DNA from: Dactylis glomerata
Lineage: Eukaryota > Streptophyta > Magnoliopsida > Poales > Poaceae
Length of the DNA: 64,000 bases
Assembly: GCA_007115705.1 (NCBI GenBank)
Contig: QXEO01000168.1
Coordinates: 372,001 to 436,000 of the forward strand
Reading direction: 5' to 3'
Shown: one piece after another, positions 1-9,504 of the stretch
Position numbering within the stretch: the stretch's first letter is position 1
Layout of the letters: every line of letters begins with the position of its first letter
Program-made: the position numbers and the translations under genes
The notes under the pieces: generated by a model
What the model was told of the DNA's origin: nothing
What the model saw: the letters and a program-made list of their open reading frames with translations, nothing else
Database searches by the model: none

Positions 1-681
1 GGCGCCTCTGCTTCTGCCGCTGCTCCTTGACTTTGCAGCACAAACACTTTAAGTTTTATCAGATCCCCGGTATGCCGGGTGCAGATGTAATATACACGTT
101 TAATTTCCTTTGGTTTGCTTCCTGAACAAGTTTTATCTTGGTTTGCTTGTTACTAATGCCGGATCATCTTTTGGCTAAGTCACCGAGTTGTTTTCCTGTT
201 TCCTCAATTTCACAACCTTGGCTGCTTGTCTACCTCAATTGGCTTTCGACGTATGAGTCTCAAGGTTGCTTCCTCGAACATACAGTACTTTAACTTTGAG
301 ACTTAGACTTCAAATCATCCGACACTTTAAATTTTAACTTTAGCTTTAACGAAAATGTCGGTTCGCTTGCTTTGTATTTCCTTAGCCGTTTTCCATGTGT
401 AGACAATCTCCGGCATCTACTCTTGCTAGCCATGAAGCCGGGTTTCGGACAGCAGCTGAGTCGAAGAGTGGCCTTTGGTGCCGACACATTACTAGGCCGA
501 CATAGGAAACATTCAAATAAAGCCAGCCGGCATATAACAAAAAACTGTAAATAAACAACAAATATACCTCGGAGCTAGTTACCCGGCTTCTTCGGGATGC
601 CGGTATTTCATTCATTAGTCTTGTGCCGGCACAACACGCCGGCATACAAAGGAAAATATGGAAATACATACATTGTGTTGC

Positions 682-3417
682 TCAGGAGTAAAAGGGGCGC
701 AGTAGAGCTATGTTCCATGGCCTCTTGGTTTCTTCTCCGGACCTGTCCGCCTTATTCTTCTTGGGGTCCTGCGCATCTATAAGATAATAGGCATCATTGT
801 GCAGAGCTCTGCTCACAATGAATGGCCCCTCCCATGGAGGAGTTAACTTATGCCGGCCTTCTGTTCCTTGCTTTAGCCGGAGTACTAGATCTCCCTCTTG
901 AAATCTCCTTGGATTTACCTTCTGCGCATGATAGCGTCTGAGGTTCTGCTGATATACTGCTGTTCTTGACAGAGTTATTTCCCTTGCTTCCTCTAGCAGA
1001 TCAACATCATTTTCTCTGGCTTCTTTAGCCTCTTCCTCAGTATATAGCACTATTCTTGGTGCATCATGTATTACATCTGTTGGAAGCACAGCTTCTGCTC
1101 CATACACCAGGAAAAATGGTGTGTAGCCTGTTGATCTATTCGGAGTTGTTCTTAAACTCCACAGAACTGCTGGCAGCTCATCTAGCCAACATCCCGGAGT
1201 TTTCTCCAGGGGCTCTATCAGCCGGGGTTTTATGCCGGATAATACTAGCCCATTCGATCTCTCTACTTGGCCATTGGCACAAGGGTGGGCAACCGACGCA
1301 ACGTCCAGCCGGATTCCCACTTCCTCACAAAATCTGGCAAATGGCCCTTGGGCAAAGTTTGACCCATTGTCAGTGATGATGCTATGAGGAACACCATATC
1401 TCAAGATTATATCCTTTAAGAATTTCACTGCTGTGTGACCATCACACTTGCTTATGGGCTTCACTTCAATCCACTTGGTGAACTTGTCCACCATGACCAG
1501 GATATGGGTCATTTTCCCTCTGGCCGGCTTAAAAGCCCCGACCATATCCAGGCCCCAAACAGCAAAGGGCCAGGTTATTGGGATAGTTTTCAGGGCAGAT
1601 GCCGGCTGATGAATCTGGTGGGCATATCTTTGACACCCATTACATTTCCGGACCAAGTTTTCTGCCTCTTGCAGTGCCGTTGGCCAATAGAAGCCATGCC
1701 GGAATACCTTTGCCACCAATGCCCTGGACGAAGCATGATGACCACACTCCCCCTGGTGAATTTCCCGGAGCATCTCCAGACCCTCCGCAGATTCGACACA
1801 TCTCTGCAATACTCCGGTGGTACTTCTCTTGTATATTTCTTTGTTGATGATGGTATACGCTTTGGATCTCCTTATAACCCGGCGGGCCTCGGTTTCATCC
1901 GCCGGCACTTGACCATCCACCATGAAGTTCATGATAGGACGTGCCCATGAGGGCACTTCCCTGACAGTGAACACTGCCTGATCTATTTCCATCATTTCGA
2001 CCGACACATAATCGATCTCCATGGGCTGCGAAGTCCCCGGGACTGAAGAATCAGTCCCCGGGTATGCCGGAGCAGTCCCCGGGTATACCGGCACAACCTC
2101 TTGGCACATTTTACCCTTGCCTTTAGTTTTGCTCCGGAATACTGTACTAACAGCATATGCCGGCCCAGTCCCCGGGACTGAGGAAACAGTCCCCGGGTTA
2201 TCCGTCCTGGCTCCGGCATCTATCTCCATTGGAACTGCTTCGTCTGGACCTGGCGGGACATAAATGGAGGATGACTCCGGCAAGGGTTTGATCGATGGCT
2301 TCCTCAGATGCTCCAGCGAAATGCCGGGCGGGATTGAATCTCGGGAAGACCCCAGCTTGGATAATGCATCGGCTGCATCGTTCTGAGCCCGGAGAACGTG
2401 CCGGAACTCACAACCTTCAAAGTAACCACTTAACTGCTGCACTAGGAAACGGTATGATGCCATGTTAGCATCATGCGCGTCCCATATGCCGGAACACTGC
2501 TGAATCACTAAGTCAGAATCCCCGAAGCACATAATCCGGCGAATTCCTATGTCCTTAGACACCTTCAGGCCATGCACAAGTGCCTCATATTCCGCCACAT
2601 TATTTGATGCTATAGTAGTTGCGGTATGACTCTTATCTCTAGCATCTTTTCCTATCTCAGCATTAAGATTTCTGCCTCTAGTTCTAACCTCTTCTATCCG
2701 GCTAGGCCGGATTACTACAGGAGTAAAACCATGGGCTGCCTCATACTCACGGAGTTGCCGGTTAAACCGTTCGCGCTCCTGGTTCATGGCCAGGGCCTCA
2801 TCGACGAGGGCCTGACGAGATCCCTCCAGGACCTCCCTTGTCTGCTCCGGATCAACGCCGGATCGCACCGGCTCGAGAAGCCGGTCGATGATGGGAAGAA
2901 GAACCTCGCCCCTAGCCGGCACACCAGAAGTGCCGGCCAGGTTCTCCGCACGCTCCAACGGAGGACGCGCCGACCTCTTGACCTTTGGCGGCTCCGGAGG
3001 AGAAGCTCCGGCCGCTGCTGCTTTGCCGGCATCTTCCGCCGGCGGCACGGATGTGCCGGCCATCATCACCTCAGCCGGCTCTACTGAGCGAGCGCTACGC
3101 CCAGCGTGAGCCAGCCGATGTGACGGAGGATCCGATGCCACCAGCACCTCCTTCCTGCAAATTCTCTCAGTCCCCACGTACACCTCGTGGGAACCGAAAG
3201 ACATAATCCGGCCATCCCTGGGGAACGGCCGGCCACCGAGACAACCGGCGTTGTCACTGACGAAACTGAGCGAGCCTAGCCTCTGGACGAGGCCAGAGAC
3301 CACGCGCACTCCCGAAGCTGCTATCACAGACCCCGTCCGAATGAACACTCCGCCCAGCATATCGATCTGCCCCACGGTGGGCGCCAAATGTCGTCGTGGT
3401 GAAACAACATATGCCAT
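682..3417 (-). CDS. Gag-like N-terminus fused to archaeal-type RNase H and integrase (Tat-lineage Gypsy)
   Basis: This is an uninterrupted 911-codon frame. The first 19 codons read through the LTR end and primer-binding site, so the real start is probably Met20 at 3360. Residues 20-265 are an Ala/Arg/Glu-rich gag-like segment. RNase H spans about 270-356: EYEAL near 276-280, GDSD at 299-302 and NDAAD at 346-350 carry the acidic residues. A Pro/Gly-rich linker follows at 400-470. Integrase has an HHCC finger (H554, H560 or H561, C592, C595) and the catalytic triad D624, D683, E719, then a C-terminal region with GPF near 864-866. The aspartic protease and reverse transcriptase expected between gag and RNase H are absent, yet the frame stays open across the junction near residue 265. 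It may act only with enzymes supplied in trans, or it may be a fossil. Confidence 0.85.
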   Translation of the reverse strand: MAYVVSPRRHLAPTVGQIDMLGGVFIRTGSVIAASGVRVVSGLVQRLGSLSFVSDNAGCLGGRPFPRDGRIMSFGSHEVYVGTERICRKEVLVASDPPSHRLAHAGRSARSVEPAEVMMAGTSVPPAEDAGKAAAAGASPPEPPKVKRSARPPLERAENLAGTSGVPARGEVLLPIIDRLLEPVRSGVDPEQTREVLEGSRQALVDEALAMNQERERFNRQLREYEAAHGFTPVVIRPSRIEEVRTRGRNLNAEIGKDARDKSHTATTIASNNVAEYEALVHGLKVSKDIGIRRIMCFGDSDLVIQQCSGIWDAHDANMASYRFLVQQLSGYFEGCEFRHVLRAQNDAADALSKLGSSRDSIPPGISLEHLRKPSIKPLPESSSIYVPPGPDEAVPMEIDAGARTDNPGTVSSVPGTGPAYAVSTVFRSKTKGKGKMCQEVVPVYPGTAPAYPGTDSSVPGTSQPMEIDYVSVEMMEIDQAVFTVREVPSWARPIMNFMVDGQVPADETEARRVIRRSKAYTIINKEIYKRSTTGVLQRCVESAEGLEMLREIHQGECGHHASSRALVAKVFRHGFYWPTALQEAENLVRKCNGCQRYAHQIHQPASALKTIPITWPFAVWGLDMVGAFKPARGKMTHILVMVDKFTKWIEVKPISKCDGHTAVKFLKDIILRYGVPHSIITDNGSNFAQGPFARFCEEVGIRLDVASVAHPCANGQVERSNGLVLSGIKPRLIEPLEKTPGCWLDELPAVLWSLRTTPNRSTGYTPFFLVYGAEAVLPTDVIHDAPRIVLYTEEEAKEARENDVDLLEEAREITLSRTAVYQQNLRRYHAQKVNPRRFQEGDLVLRLKQGTEGRHKLTPPWEGPFIVSRALHNDAYYLIDAQDPKKNKADRSGEETKRPWNIALLRPFYS
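3369..3386 (-). other. Primer-binding site, tRNA-Lys type
   Basis: The minus strand reads TGGCGCCCACCGTGGGGC two bases after the LTR end. This is complementary to the 3' end of plant tRNA-Lys(CUU) including CCA. The same 18 bases occur in element D. Confidence 0.85.
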
Positions 3418-4317
3418 AGGATGGCTTAAATGGGGGCCGAACTAGATGCTGGAGGATTCGGGAGAGGGGAACGAGCTAAAAAGCACGACAGAAAGAGGCA
3501 CTGATCTACCCAGGTTCGGGGCTCTCGTAAGGAGATAACACCCCTACTCCTGCTCTACTGATTGTATATTTGGGTCGATGTAGTACACAACAATGGTGCT
3601 TCCAAGCTCTCTGCTAGAGAAGGAAGATGAACTGCTAAGTGTAGGAACACAGAGTGACCAACCAACCTTCAACCCTTTTCTAGGACTCCCTGTGCCACCT
3701 TATATAGTGGTGGCCAGGGTTACAACGGTCATAGAAGACCAGGAGACACCAACTACACTCCAAACAGGACTTGCTGTCGAGGGCAGACGCCCATGACTTT
3801 CTCCCTGATTGCTCTCGATGGGACGCCATATCCCTGTACCTTGTACCTCTTGAACTGTGGCCTTACCTCTGTGCGGTAAGCTCGGCACAGTGAGGGTAGG
3901 TAACCTCCACTGTGCACCCTGCCATCTTACTCTGCTACCATGCTTGGATGTTTTCTTCCTTGATTGTAGGGATGTGACACCTTGGTTGACTTAAGTATCC
4001 CGGATATGACCGTTGGCCATACCCAGGACTTATATGCCGGACCAACGACCTACGAGGGTCGGGTAATCCGGCCTCCCCTGCTCCTGCACAACACACCAAA
4101 TGGTTAGGCCGGCATATCTAAGTATATGCCGGCACACATATACCAGTATTCCGGCTATACCGACATATCCAAGTATTAGCCGGGATACACACATATGCCG
4201 GCCTGGCCGATGCTCTTATATTCCGGCCAGGCCCTTTCTTGATAACCCGGCACAAGTCAACCATAGACTTTGTGTCTTTCTAGTCTCTTGACCCTACCGG
4301 GGGTTATCCCCCCGACA
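3389..4317 (-). repeat. 5' LTR of the Tat-lineage Gypsy element
   Basis: This 929-bp LTR begins TGTCGGGGGG at 4317 and ends CGACGACA at 3389 on the minus strand, directly followed by the primer-binding site. Its last roughly 50 bases match the LTR end of element D (21915-21967), which places the two in one superfamily. A TATA-like box lies at 3700-3706 on the minus strand. It is rich in degenerate tatgccggcata motifs between 4030 and 4250. Confidence 0.85.
3700..3706 (-). promoter_or_regulatory. TATA-like box in the Tat-element LTR
   Basis: The minus strand reads TATATAA about 0.3 kb upstream of the LTR 3' end, the usual position of the LTR promoter. Assigned by position and motif only. Confidence 0.45.
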
Positions 4318-4468
4318 AAAACGCCGTTCTGTTTCCATTTCCACTTCCGCTAAAAAAATTCTGTTTCTGTTTCCGTTCCGCAGATTTCCATTTTTGTTTC
4401 CATATTTTCATTTTGTTTCCTTTTTTTCACAGAAAAGTTGGAAAGTTTCCACTCCACTTTCATCCCTA
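4318..4468 (-). mobile_element. Possible hAT-type transposon terminal fragment
   Basis: The stretch is dense in tttcc/ttccg motifs (ggaaa/cggaa on the minus strand), typical of subterminal repeats of plant hAT elements. It ends in a possible terminus TAGGGATG (minus strand) near 4467. Its other side is cut by the Gypsy insertion at 4317, so no TIR pair can be tested. A simple pyrimidine-rich stretch is the alternative. Confidence 0.3.
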
Positions 4469-4962
4469 CCTGCAGCTGCCATCCTCGATCAAATTCTATT
4501 TAGAGCAAAACTTGTGTGCAAGAGAGAATGTTTGAGGGAAGGGAAAGGCTTAGGATTAGACGTTGTCACTGAGTGGTTCTTGGCACTTGACATTGCAAGG
4601 ATCAAATTGGGAAAACCAATGCAAGTGCCTTCCCATACCAAAACAAATGAGATAAGAAAATATATCCAATAAGTCCCAAATAAGATTTGCAATGAATCAA
4701 TTCTTCCAAAAGAAGAGGTCGGTGGCCAAGGCCACCATGTATTAGTGTTTTGGCATTGGACCGCGAAGATGTATCATGGGTCCATAACCAATAATCGTCA
4801 TTGAAGCTCACATATCACAAAATGATATTAATAGAATGATTTTGTTAATGTCAGCATTATGGGGGGAGGGATAGCCCAATTAATTAGGACCACACTCCCC
4901 TATCTCCATGCCCACACCTAAACCAAATAAATATTGATGTATAGGTGTATTTTGCAAGATGC

Positions 4963-5562
4963 TCAAGCCACACTCCTTGAAACAATGATATTTAGCTCAT
5001 TCCTCAAATATCCAAATCTTGCTTCATCAAGGGGCTTCATGAATATATTGGCAAGTTGATCCTTGGTGCAAACATATGCAAGCTCAATATCACCACGAGC
5101 AACATGATCTCTAATAAAATGATTCTGGATCTCAATATGCTTTGTTCTTGAATGTTGCACAGGATTATAGGCTATCTTGATAGCACTCTCATTGTCACAC
5201 AAAAGAGGCACTTTGTCACAATCGACACCATATTTCTTTAGAGTTTGCCTCATCCACAACAATTGAGTGCATCCACTTGCGGCGGCAATGTATTCGACTT
5301 CTGCGGTGGAGAGAGAAATGCAGTTTTGCTTCTTAGATGACCAACGCACCAAGCACCTACCAAGAAATTGGTAAGCCTCGAAGGTTGATTTCCTATTATC
5401 CTTGTCACCAGCCCAATCTAATTCCGTGTAGCCACAAAGAGAGAAAGTTGAGCCTTTAGGATACCAAAGCCCATAAGTTGGGGTATGAACTAAATATCGA
5501 AAGATTCTTTTGACCACCACAAGGTGGCTTTCTTTAGGAGTGGCTTGATACCTTGCACACAC
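4963..5562 (-). pseudogene. Copia-1 RNase H domain
   Basis: A 199-codon open segment at the 3' end of pol. It shows the copia RNase H signatures: LDWAGD followed by RKST, WSSKKQ, the STAEVEYIAA block with the catalytic Glu, CDNESAI with an Asp, and a RTKHIEI block. The position normally SDADWAG reads TELDWAG, so the first acidic position is altered. It ends at a stop at 4963 and is separated from the reverse transcriptase fragment by a short interruption near 5565. It is the last domain of the broken polyprotein. Confidence 0.85.
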
Positions 5563-5571
5563 ACCTACACT

Positions 5572-5949
5572 CTACACAATATCTGGTCTAGATGCGCAAA
5601 GGTAAAGCAAAGAACCGATCATAGAGTGGTATACCTTTTGATCCACATCTTTACCATCGGGATCAAGTTCAAGATAACACTTAGTGGGCATTGGTGTGGC
5701 GGCCCCATTTAATTCCTTCATATTGAACCTATTGAGCATGTCTTGGACATATTTGGCTTGATTAATAAAAGTCCCTTCTTTCAATTGCTTAATTTCAAAA
5801 CAAAGAAAGAACTTCATTTCGCCATCATAGACATCTCAAACCTATCGGTCATAAGCTTTGAAAATTTGTCATTAAAAGCTTTGCTAGTAGAGCCAAAGAT
5901 AATATCATCAACATATAGTTGGCATACGAAAAGATCCCCATTGACCCTC
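5572..5949 (-). pseudogene. Copia-1 reverse transcriptase, C-terminal part with YVDD
   Basis: Continues the reverse transcriptase of 5950-7305 after a frame change at the run of six T (minus strand) near 5955. One frame contains the active-site YVDD at 5915-5904 followed by IIFGS. The next segment (5817-5572) carries KQLKEGTFINQAKYVQDML and the usual thumb-region sequence. I read this as a one-base homopolymer indel plus point damage; it is not translatable as one protein. Confidence 0.8.
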
Positions 5950-7305
5950 TTAGTAAAAAAGAGTGGGATCGATTTGCCCAACTTCAAACCCATGGTCTAA
6001 CAACGACTCCCTAAGGTGCTCATACCACGCATGTGGAGCTTGTTTAAGTCTATAGAGTGCCTTATGGAGTTTGTAGACATGGTTAGGGAAGTTGAGGTCC
6101 TCAAACCCCAGGGGTTGCTTAACATACACCTCCTCTTTTAATGGACCATTAAGAAATGAACTTTTAACATCCATTTGTTGCAACAAAAAATTATGATGAG
6201 TGGCATATGCAAGAATGATACGTATGGACTCAAAGCGAGCCACGGGAGCATAGGTCTCCCCAAATTCAATGCCTTCAACTTGAGAGAAACCTTGAGCTAC
6301 AAATCTTGCCTTGTTCCTCACAACAATTCCATGCTCATCTTGCTTGTTCTTGAATATCCACTTAGTGCCAATAATATTACGACACTCTTTAGGCTTCTCT
6401 ACTAATACCCATACATTATTGCGCTTAAAGTTATTGAGTTCTTCATGCATGGCATCCAACCAATCCGGATCTTCAAGTGCTTTAAATACTTTCTTGGGTT
6501 CAATCATGGAAATATAGGCTTGATGATTGCTAAATTTTGCCAATTGACCTCGGGCTGATACATTGCCTCTTAAATCTCCAATAACCTTTTCTAGGGTATG
6601 ACCTCTAACTTCCAAATTTCTTTCAACTCTTTTCTTGCGACAGGCTTCGATCTCCTCATTAGATCTTTGAGGGATCACTTCATCATCTTGATCATTTTGG
6701 TCCCCGTCTTGACCATCAACTTGACCTTGATCATCATTGAGCACATCATCACTCTCTTCATGAGTAGGTTGATCTTGGTCTTGGGAAGAATTAGAGGAGG
6801 TTGGAATATCTGGAGAGGATGGTGGCGCGCCTTCTTCTTCATGAAGGTCCTTATCTTGTTCTTTGGTTCGTGCATTAGTTGCTTCTTTGGGAGAGGCTTG
6901 TTGAACTTGTGTAGATGAGGGCTCCACTTGAGTAGAGCATAGTTCTTCTCGGTCCGCCACAATGTGTCCCTCAATGGGACGGATAAATCCCACACACATT
7001 CTTCTTATGGCATCTAGAGGTATTTCATCATCTACATCACAAGTAACATCTTGCTCCCCTTGGGAGCTATCATTTTCTTCGAACACCACACTACAAGATT
7101 CTTCAACACGTCTGATGGACTTGTTGAAAACTCTATAAGTGTGGGATTCAGCACCATAACCAACAAATATACCTTTTAATGCTTTTGGATCAAATTTACC
7201 TAAATGAACTCCTTTTCTAAGAAAGAAACACCTACAACCCAAAACCCGGAAGTACTTGATGTTGGGCTTGCTTCCGGTGAGTATTTCATATGGAGTCATG
7301 TTCAA
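5950..7305 (-). pseudogene. Copia-1 integrase C-terminus and reverse transcriptase (RVT_2)
   Basis: A 451-codon open segment. Residues 1-100 are the integrase C-terminal part (TPYEILTGSKPN, VLGCRCF, GIFVGYG). Residues 100-250 are an acidic linker rich in Asp, Glu and Gln. RVT_2 starts near 290 with NVWVLVEKP and continues with GTKWIFKNKQ, ARFVAQGFSQ, TYAPVAR, MDVKSSFLNG (catalytic Asp379) and ALYRLKQAPHAWY at 416-428. It runs off-frame at 5950, just before YVDD. Together with its neighbours it is a copia pol relic; the lineage (SIRE/Maximus-like or other) is not settled. Confidence 0.88.
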
Positions 7306-7910
7306 GCCTTTGCAGAGGAAGAGCTAGTTTGATGAATGATAAGCCGTAGAGATAGCTTCAGCCCAAAAGTTGTATGAAGACTTAAACTCCGCCAACATGT
7401 ACCTAGCCATATCCATAAGAGTCCAGTTCTTCCTCTCAGCTACACCATTTTGTTAAGGGGTGTATGCAACAGAATATTGATGTTGTATTCCCTCTTCACT
7501 AAGAAAATCATTCAAGGTGTAGTTCTTGAACTCGGAGCCTTTGTCACTTCTTATTGCCAATATGGTTTGTTGAGTCTCACTCTTGTAATCAAAGAAATAA
7601 ACCCATGTATATCTTGAATAGTCATCAACAATCACCAAGCAATATTTCTTCCTACCAAGACTTGCATGAGAAGGAGGACCAAAGAGATCCACATAAAGGA
7701 GCTCTAAAATCCTCTTAGAAGAAATAATAGTCTTGATTGAGTGGAGAGAGTCATGCATTTTTCCTTGAACACAAGCCCTACAAACATGATCTTTGACAAA
7801 AGAAATATTTTCTTTTAGTCTGAGAATGTGGCCTCCCTTGTGAAGACTTTGCAAAGTTCTCATGTTGACATGGGCTAGTTGACGATGTCAAAGCCAACCC
7901 ACATCGGTCT
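7306..7910 (-). pseudogene. Copia-1 pre-integrase and integrase core
   Basis: The open part (7863-7453) is 136 codons and holds HKGGH, a C-x2-C pair (C28, C31), VDLFGP with catalytic Asp59, and SDKGSEF with Asp107. Upstream, the expected LxHRQLAHVN block at 7870-7905 is present but a TGA replaces a codon. Downstream, a TAA falls directly before the QNGVAERKN block that carries the catalytic Glu. A further TAG lies near 7330. At least the first two stops are explained by C-to-T or G-to-A changes, as expected for methylated transposon DNA. Confidence 0.85.
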
Positions 7911-8007
7911 TTCCAAATAGACACATTGCACTTGTAGTGGTTTTCCCCGAGAAGCCTACCACATACAAGTTGTTTTCAATATGCTCAACGAAAGCAACCT
8001 TTAGAGA

Positions 8008-8283
8008 CTAGCTCCACAAGAGTACCACAATATCATAATCAATGAAGATGGCAAAGACCATCTTTCCAAGTGCACAAACTGAAAGTAAATTATAACCAAG
8101 AGTCTCAACAAGCATGATGTCCACAAGGGAAATATCCGGTGCGACCACCACCTTGCCAAGACCCAATACCTCAGATTGTGACATGTCTCCATAGGTCACA
8201 GTTATATTATTAATGTTAGGCCTCATCTCCGTCATGATCTTCTTGCTTCCGGTCATATGACATGTGCGTCCACTATCGAGCAC
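8008..8283 (-). pseudogene. Copia-1 aspartic protease region
   Basis: A 91-codon segment beginning LDSG, the catalytic Asp-Ser-Gly of copia proteases, followed by HMTG and the hydrophobic blocks GLGKVVVAP and LGYNLLSVCALG. The frame is lost downstream at 8007 and upstream near 8290. It lies between the Lys-rich gag C-terminus and the pre-integrase segment, the standard copia order. Confidence 0.75.
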
Positions 8284-8320
8284 CCATTTTGATCCAGCGG
8301 AAGCATAGTCCTACAAGAGA

Positions 8321-9499
8321 TCAATGCTTGGTTTTAGGTCCCCATTTCTCAATGGGTCCTCTTTTGTTAGCAACAAGGTTCTTTGGAACCCAAATAGACC
8401 AAGCAACATAACCATCATTTGGACCAATATATTTTGCATACACATCACTATAATAATCACGAAATAAAACATAGTGATGGTTAGCAATTCCTGCAAGATC
8501 ATCATGAGTGGCTTTGTCACCCACAATGGGATCCTTCTTTGCTTGTGTGGGCTTGGCCTTCTTTTTCTTCTTCTTCTTCTTCTTCTTCTTCTTCTTCTTC
8601 TTCTTCTTTGAGGCAAAACCAAGTCCCGTTTTATCATTGTTTGACCTTTGCTTACTCAAAAGGTCATTCAAATATTTCTCACCTATGGGGATGGTGGACT
8701 TGGAATGCTCATCTTGCAACCTAGCATTTTATTCAATAATATTTGCATGCTCACAAGAGGAAGTGGAAGAACTAGGCACATCATTTTTAGTCAATTGAAT
8801 TTGAAGTTGTTCATGTGACTTGGTATGAATAGAGTGTTCACTTTTCAAAGCCTTGTGAGCCTTGTCAAGATCTTCTAAATCCTTAACAATTTTATCATGA
8901 CCAACACCAAATTCAATCTTTTCCTTTTTAAGCACTTTTACTTTGGCACGAGCGTGGTCACACTCTTTAATAAGTTTGCAGACTACTTCATTATTAGTTT
9001 CCTCAATGGAATCGAGCTTCTCTTCAAGAGTAGCTCATTCCTCTTCCTCTCCTTCAAGAGAGTCTTTTAGTGAGACAATTTCATGAGCATACTCTTTTTC
9101 AAGTCTTCTTTGTTTATCAAAAAATTTCAAGAGTTCGATCATATTGATTCATTAGACTTTCAAAGTGTAACTTGTGTACACCTTGCACACTAGACACATA
9201 TTCATCGAACGCTATGATTTCTTCCTTTACTCTAAGACTAGCAAGATCATTCAAAGAAGCGTCATTTGTCTTAGAGAGTGAGGTGGAAGGGGTAGGTGAT
9301 ACCTCGGAAGTCTTGGCCATAAGACATTTGATGTTCTTGATAGGAGAGTCCTCATTGGGGGATTCAAAGAGTTATGTGGGAGGAGTGGAGGTGGTTAAAA
9401 TTGTGGCCACCTCACTAGTAGAGTTTTATTCTTCATCACTCTCACTTCCGGAGTACTCTTCTTGAGTCAAGAACACAAACTTTGGTTGTTTCTTCTTGG
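8321..9499 (-). pseudogene. Copia-1 gag C-terminal region, degenerate
   Basis: Several open stretches on the minus strand form the gag C-terminus: an acidic/Ser segment just after the A insertion (9499-9420), a segment at 9320-9117, a coiled-coil-like Lys/Glu/Leu segment at 8935-8729, and 8719-8321 with a lysine run. They are separated by stops, for example near 9425, 9370 and 9030. The reading frame across 9500/58121 is continuous with the CCHC gag part when the insertion is ignored, which supports the two parts being one element. Confidence 0.7.
8557..8609 (+). repeat. (CTT)n microsatellite within copia-1 gag
   Basis: About fifteen CTT units. On the minus strand it encodes a run of lysines in the gag C-terminus, so the repeat grew in frame. 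Confidence 0.95.
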
Positions 9500-9504
9500 A
9501 TCCA

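Larger units (their letters stand above)
1..4317 (-). mobile_element. Ty3/Gypsy Tat-lineage LTR retrotransposon, 5' part (3' end outside window)
   Basis: On the minus strand the order is 5' LTR (4317-3389), a primer-binding site matching tRNA-Lys, one long ORF (3417-682), then about 680 bases of non-coding internal sequence running off the window edge. No second LTR is visible, so the 3' end and the TSD cannot be checked. The archaeal-type RNase H directly before integrase is characteristic of the Tat/Retand/Ogre lineage (family knowledge). Protease and reverse transcriptase are missing, so this is an internally deleted, non-autonomous copy. It abuts hAT-like sequence at 4318. I see nothing further in 1-681. 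Confidence 0.85.
4469..9504 (-). mobile_element. Ty1/copia element (copia-1), 3' portion: gag C-terminus to RNase H
   Basis: The minus strand carries, in copia order, gag C-terminus, protease, integrase, reverse transcriptase and RNase H. Its 5' part continues at 58121-60640 on the far side of element A: atcca occurs at 9500-9504 and again at 58116-58120. Bases 4469-4962 are the untranslated tail after RNase H. Sequence matching the 5' LTR at 59478-60640 is not present there, so the 3' LTR is lost and the left boundary is approximate. Many stops and at least one frameshift show it is dead. Confidence 0.85.
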
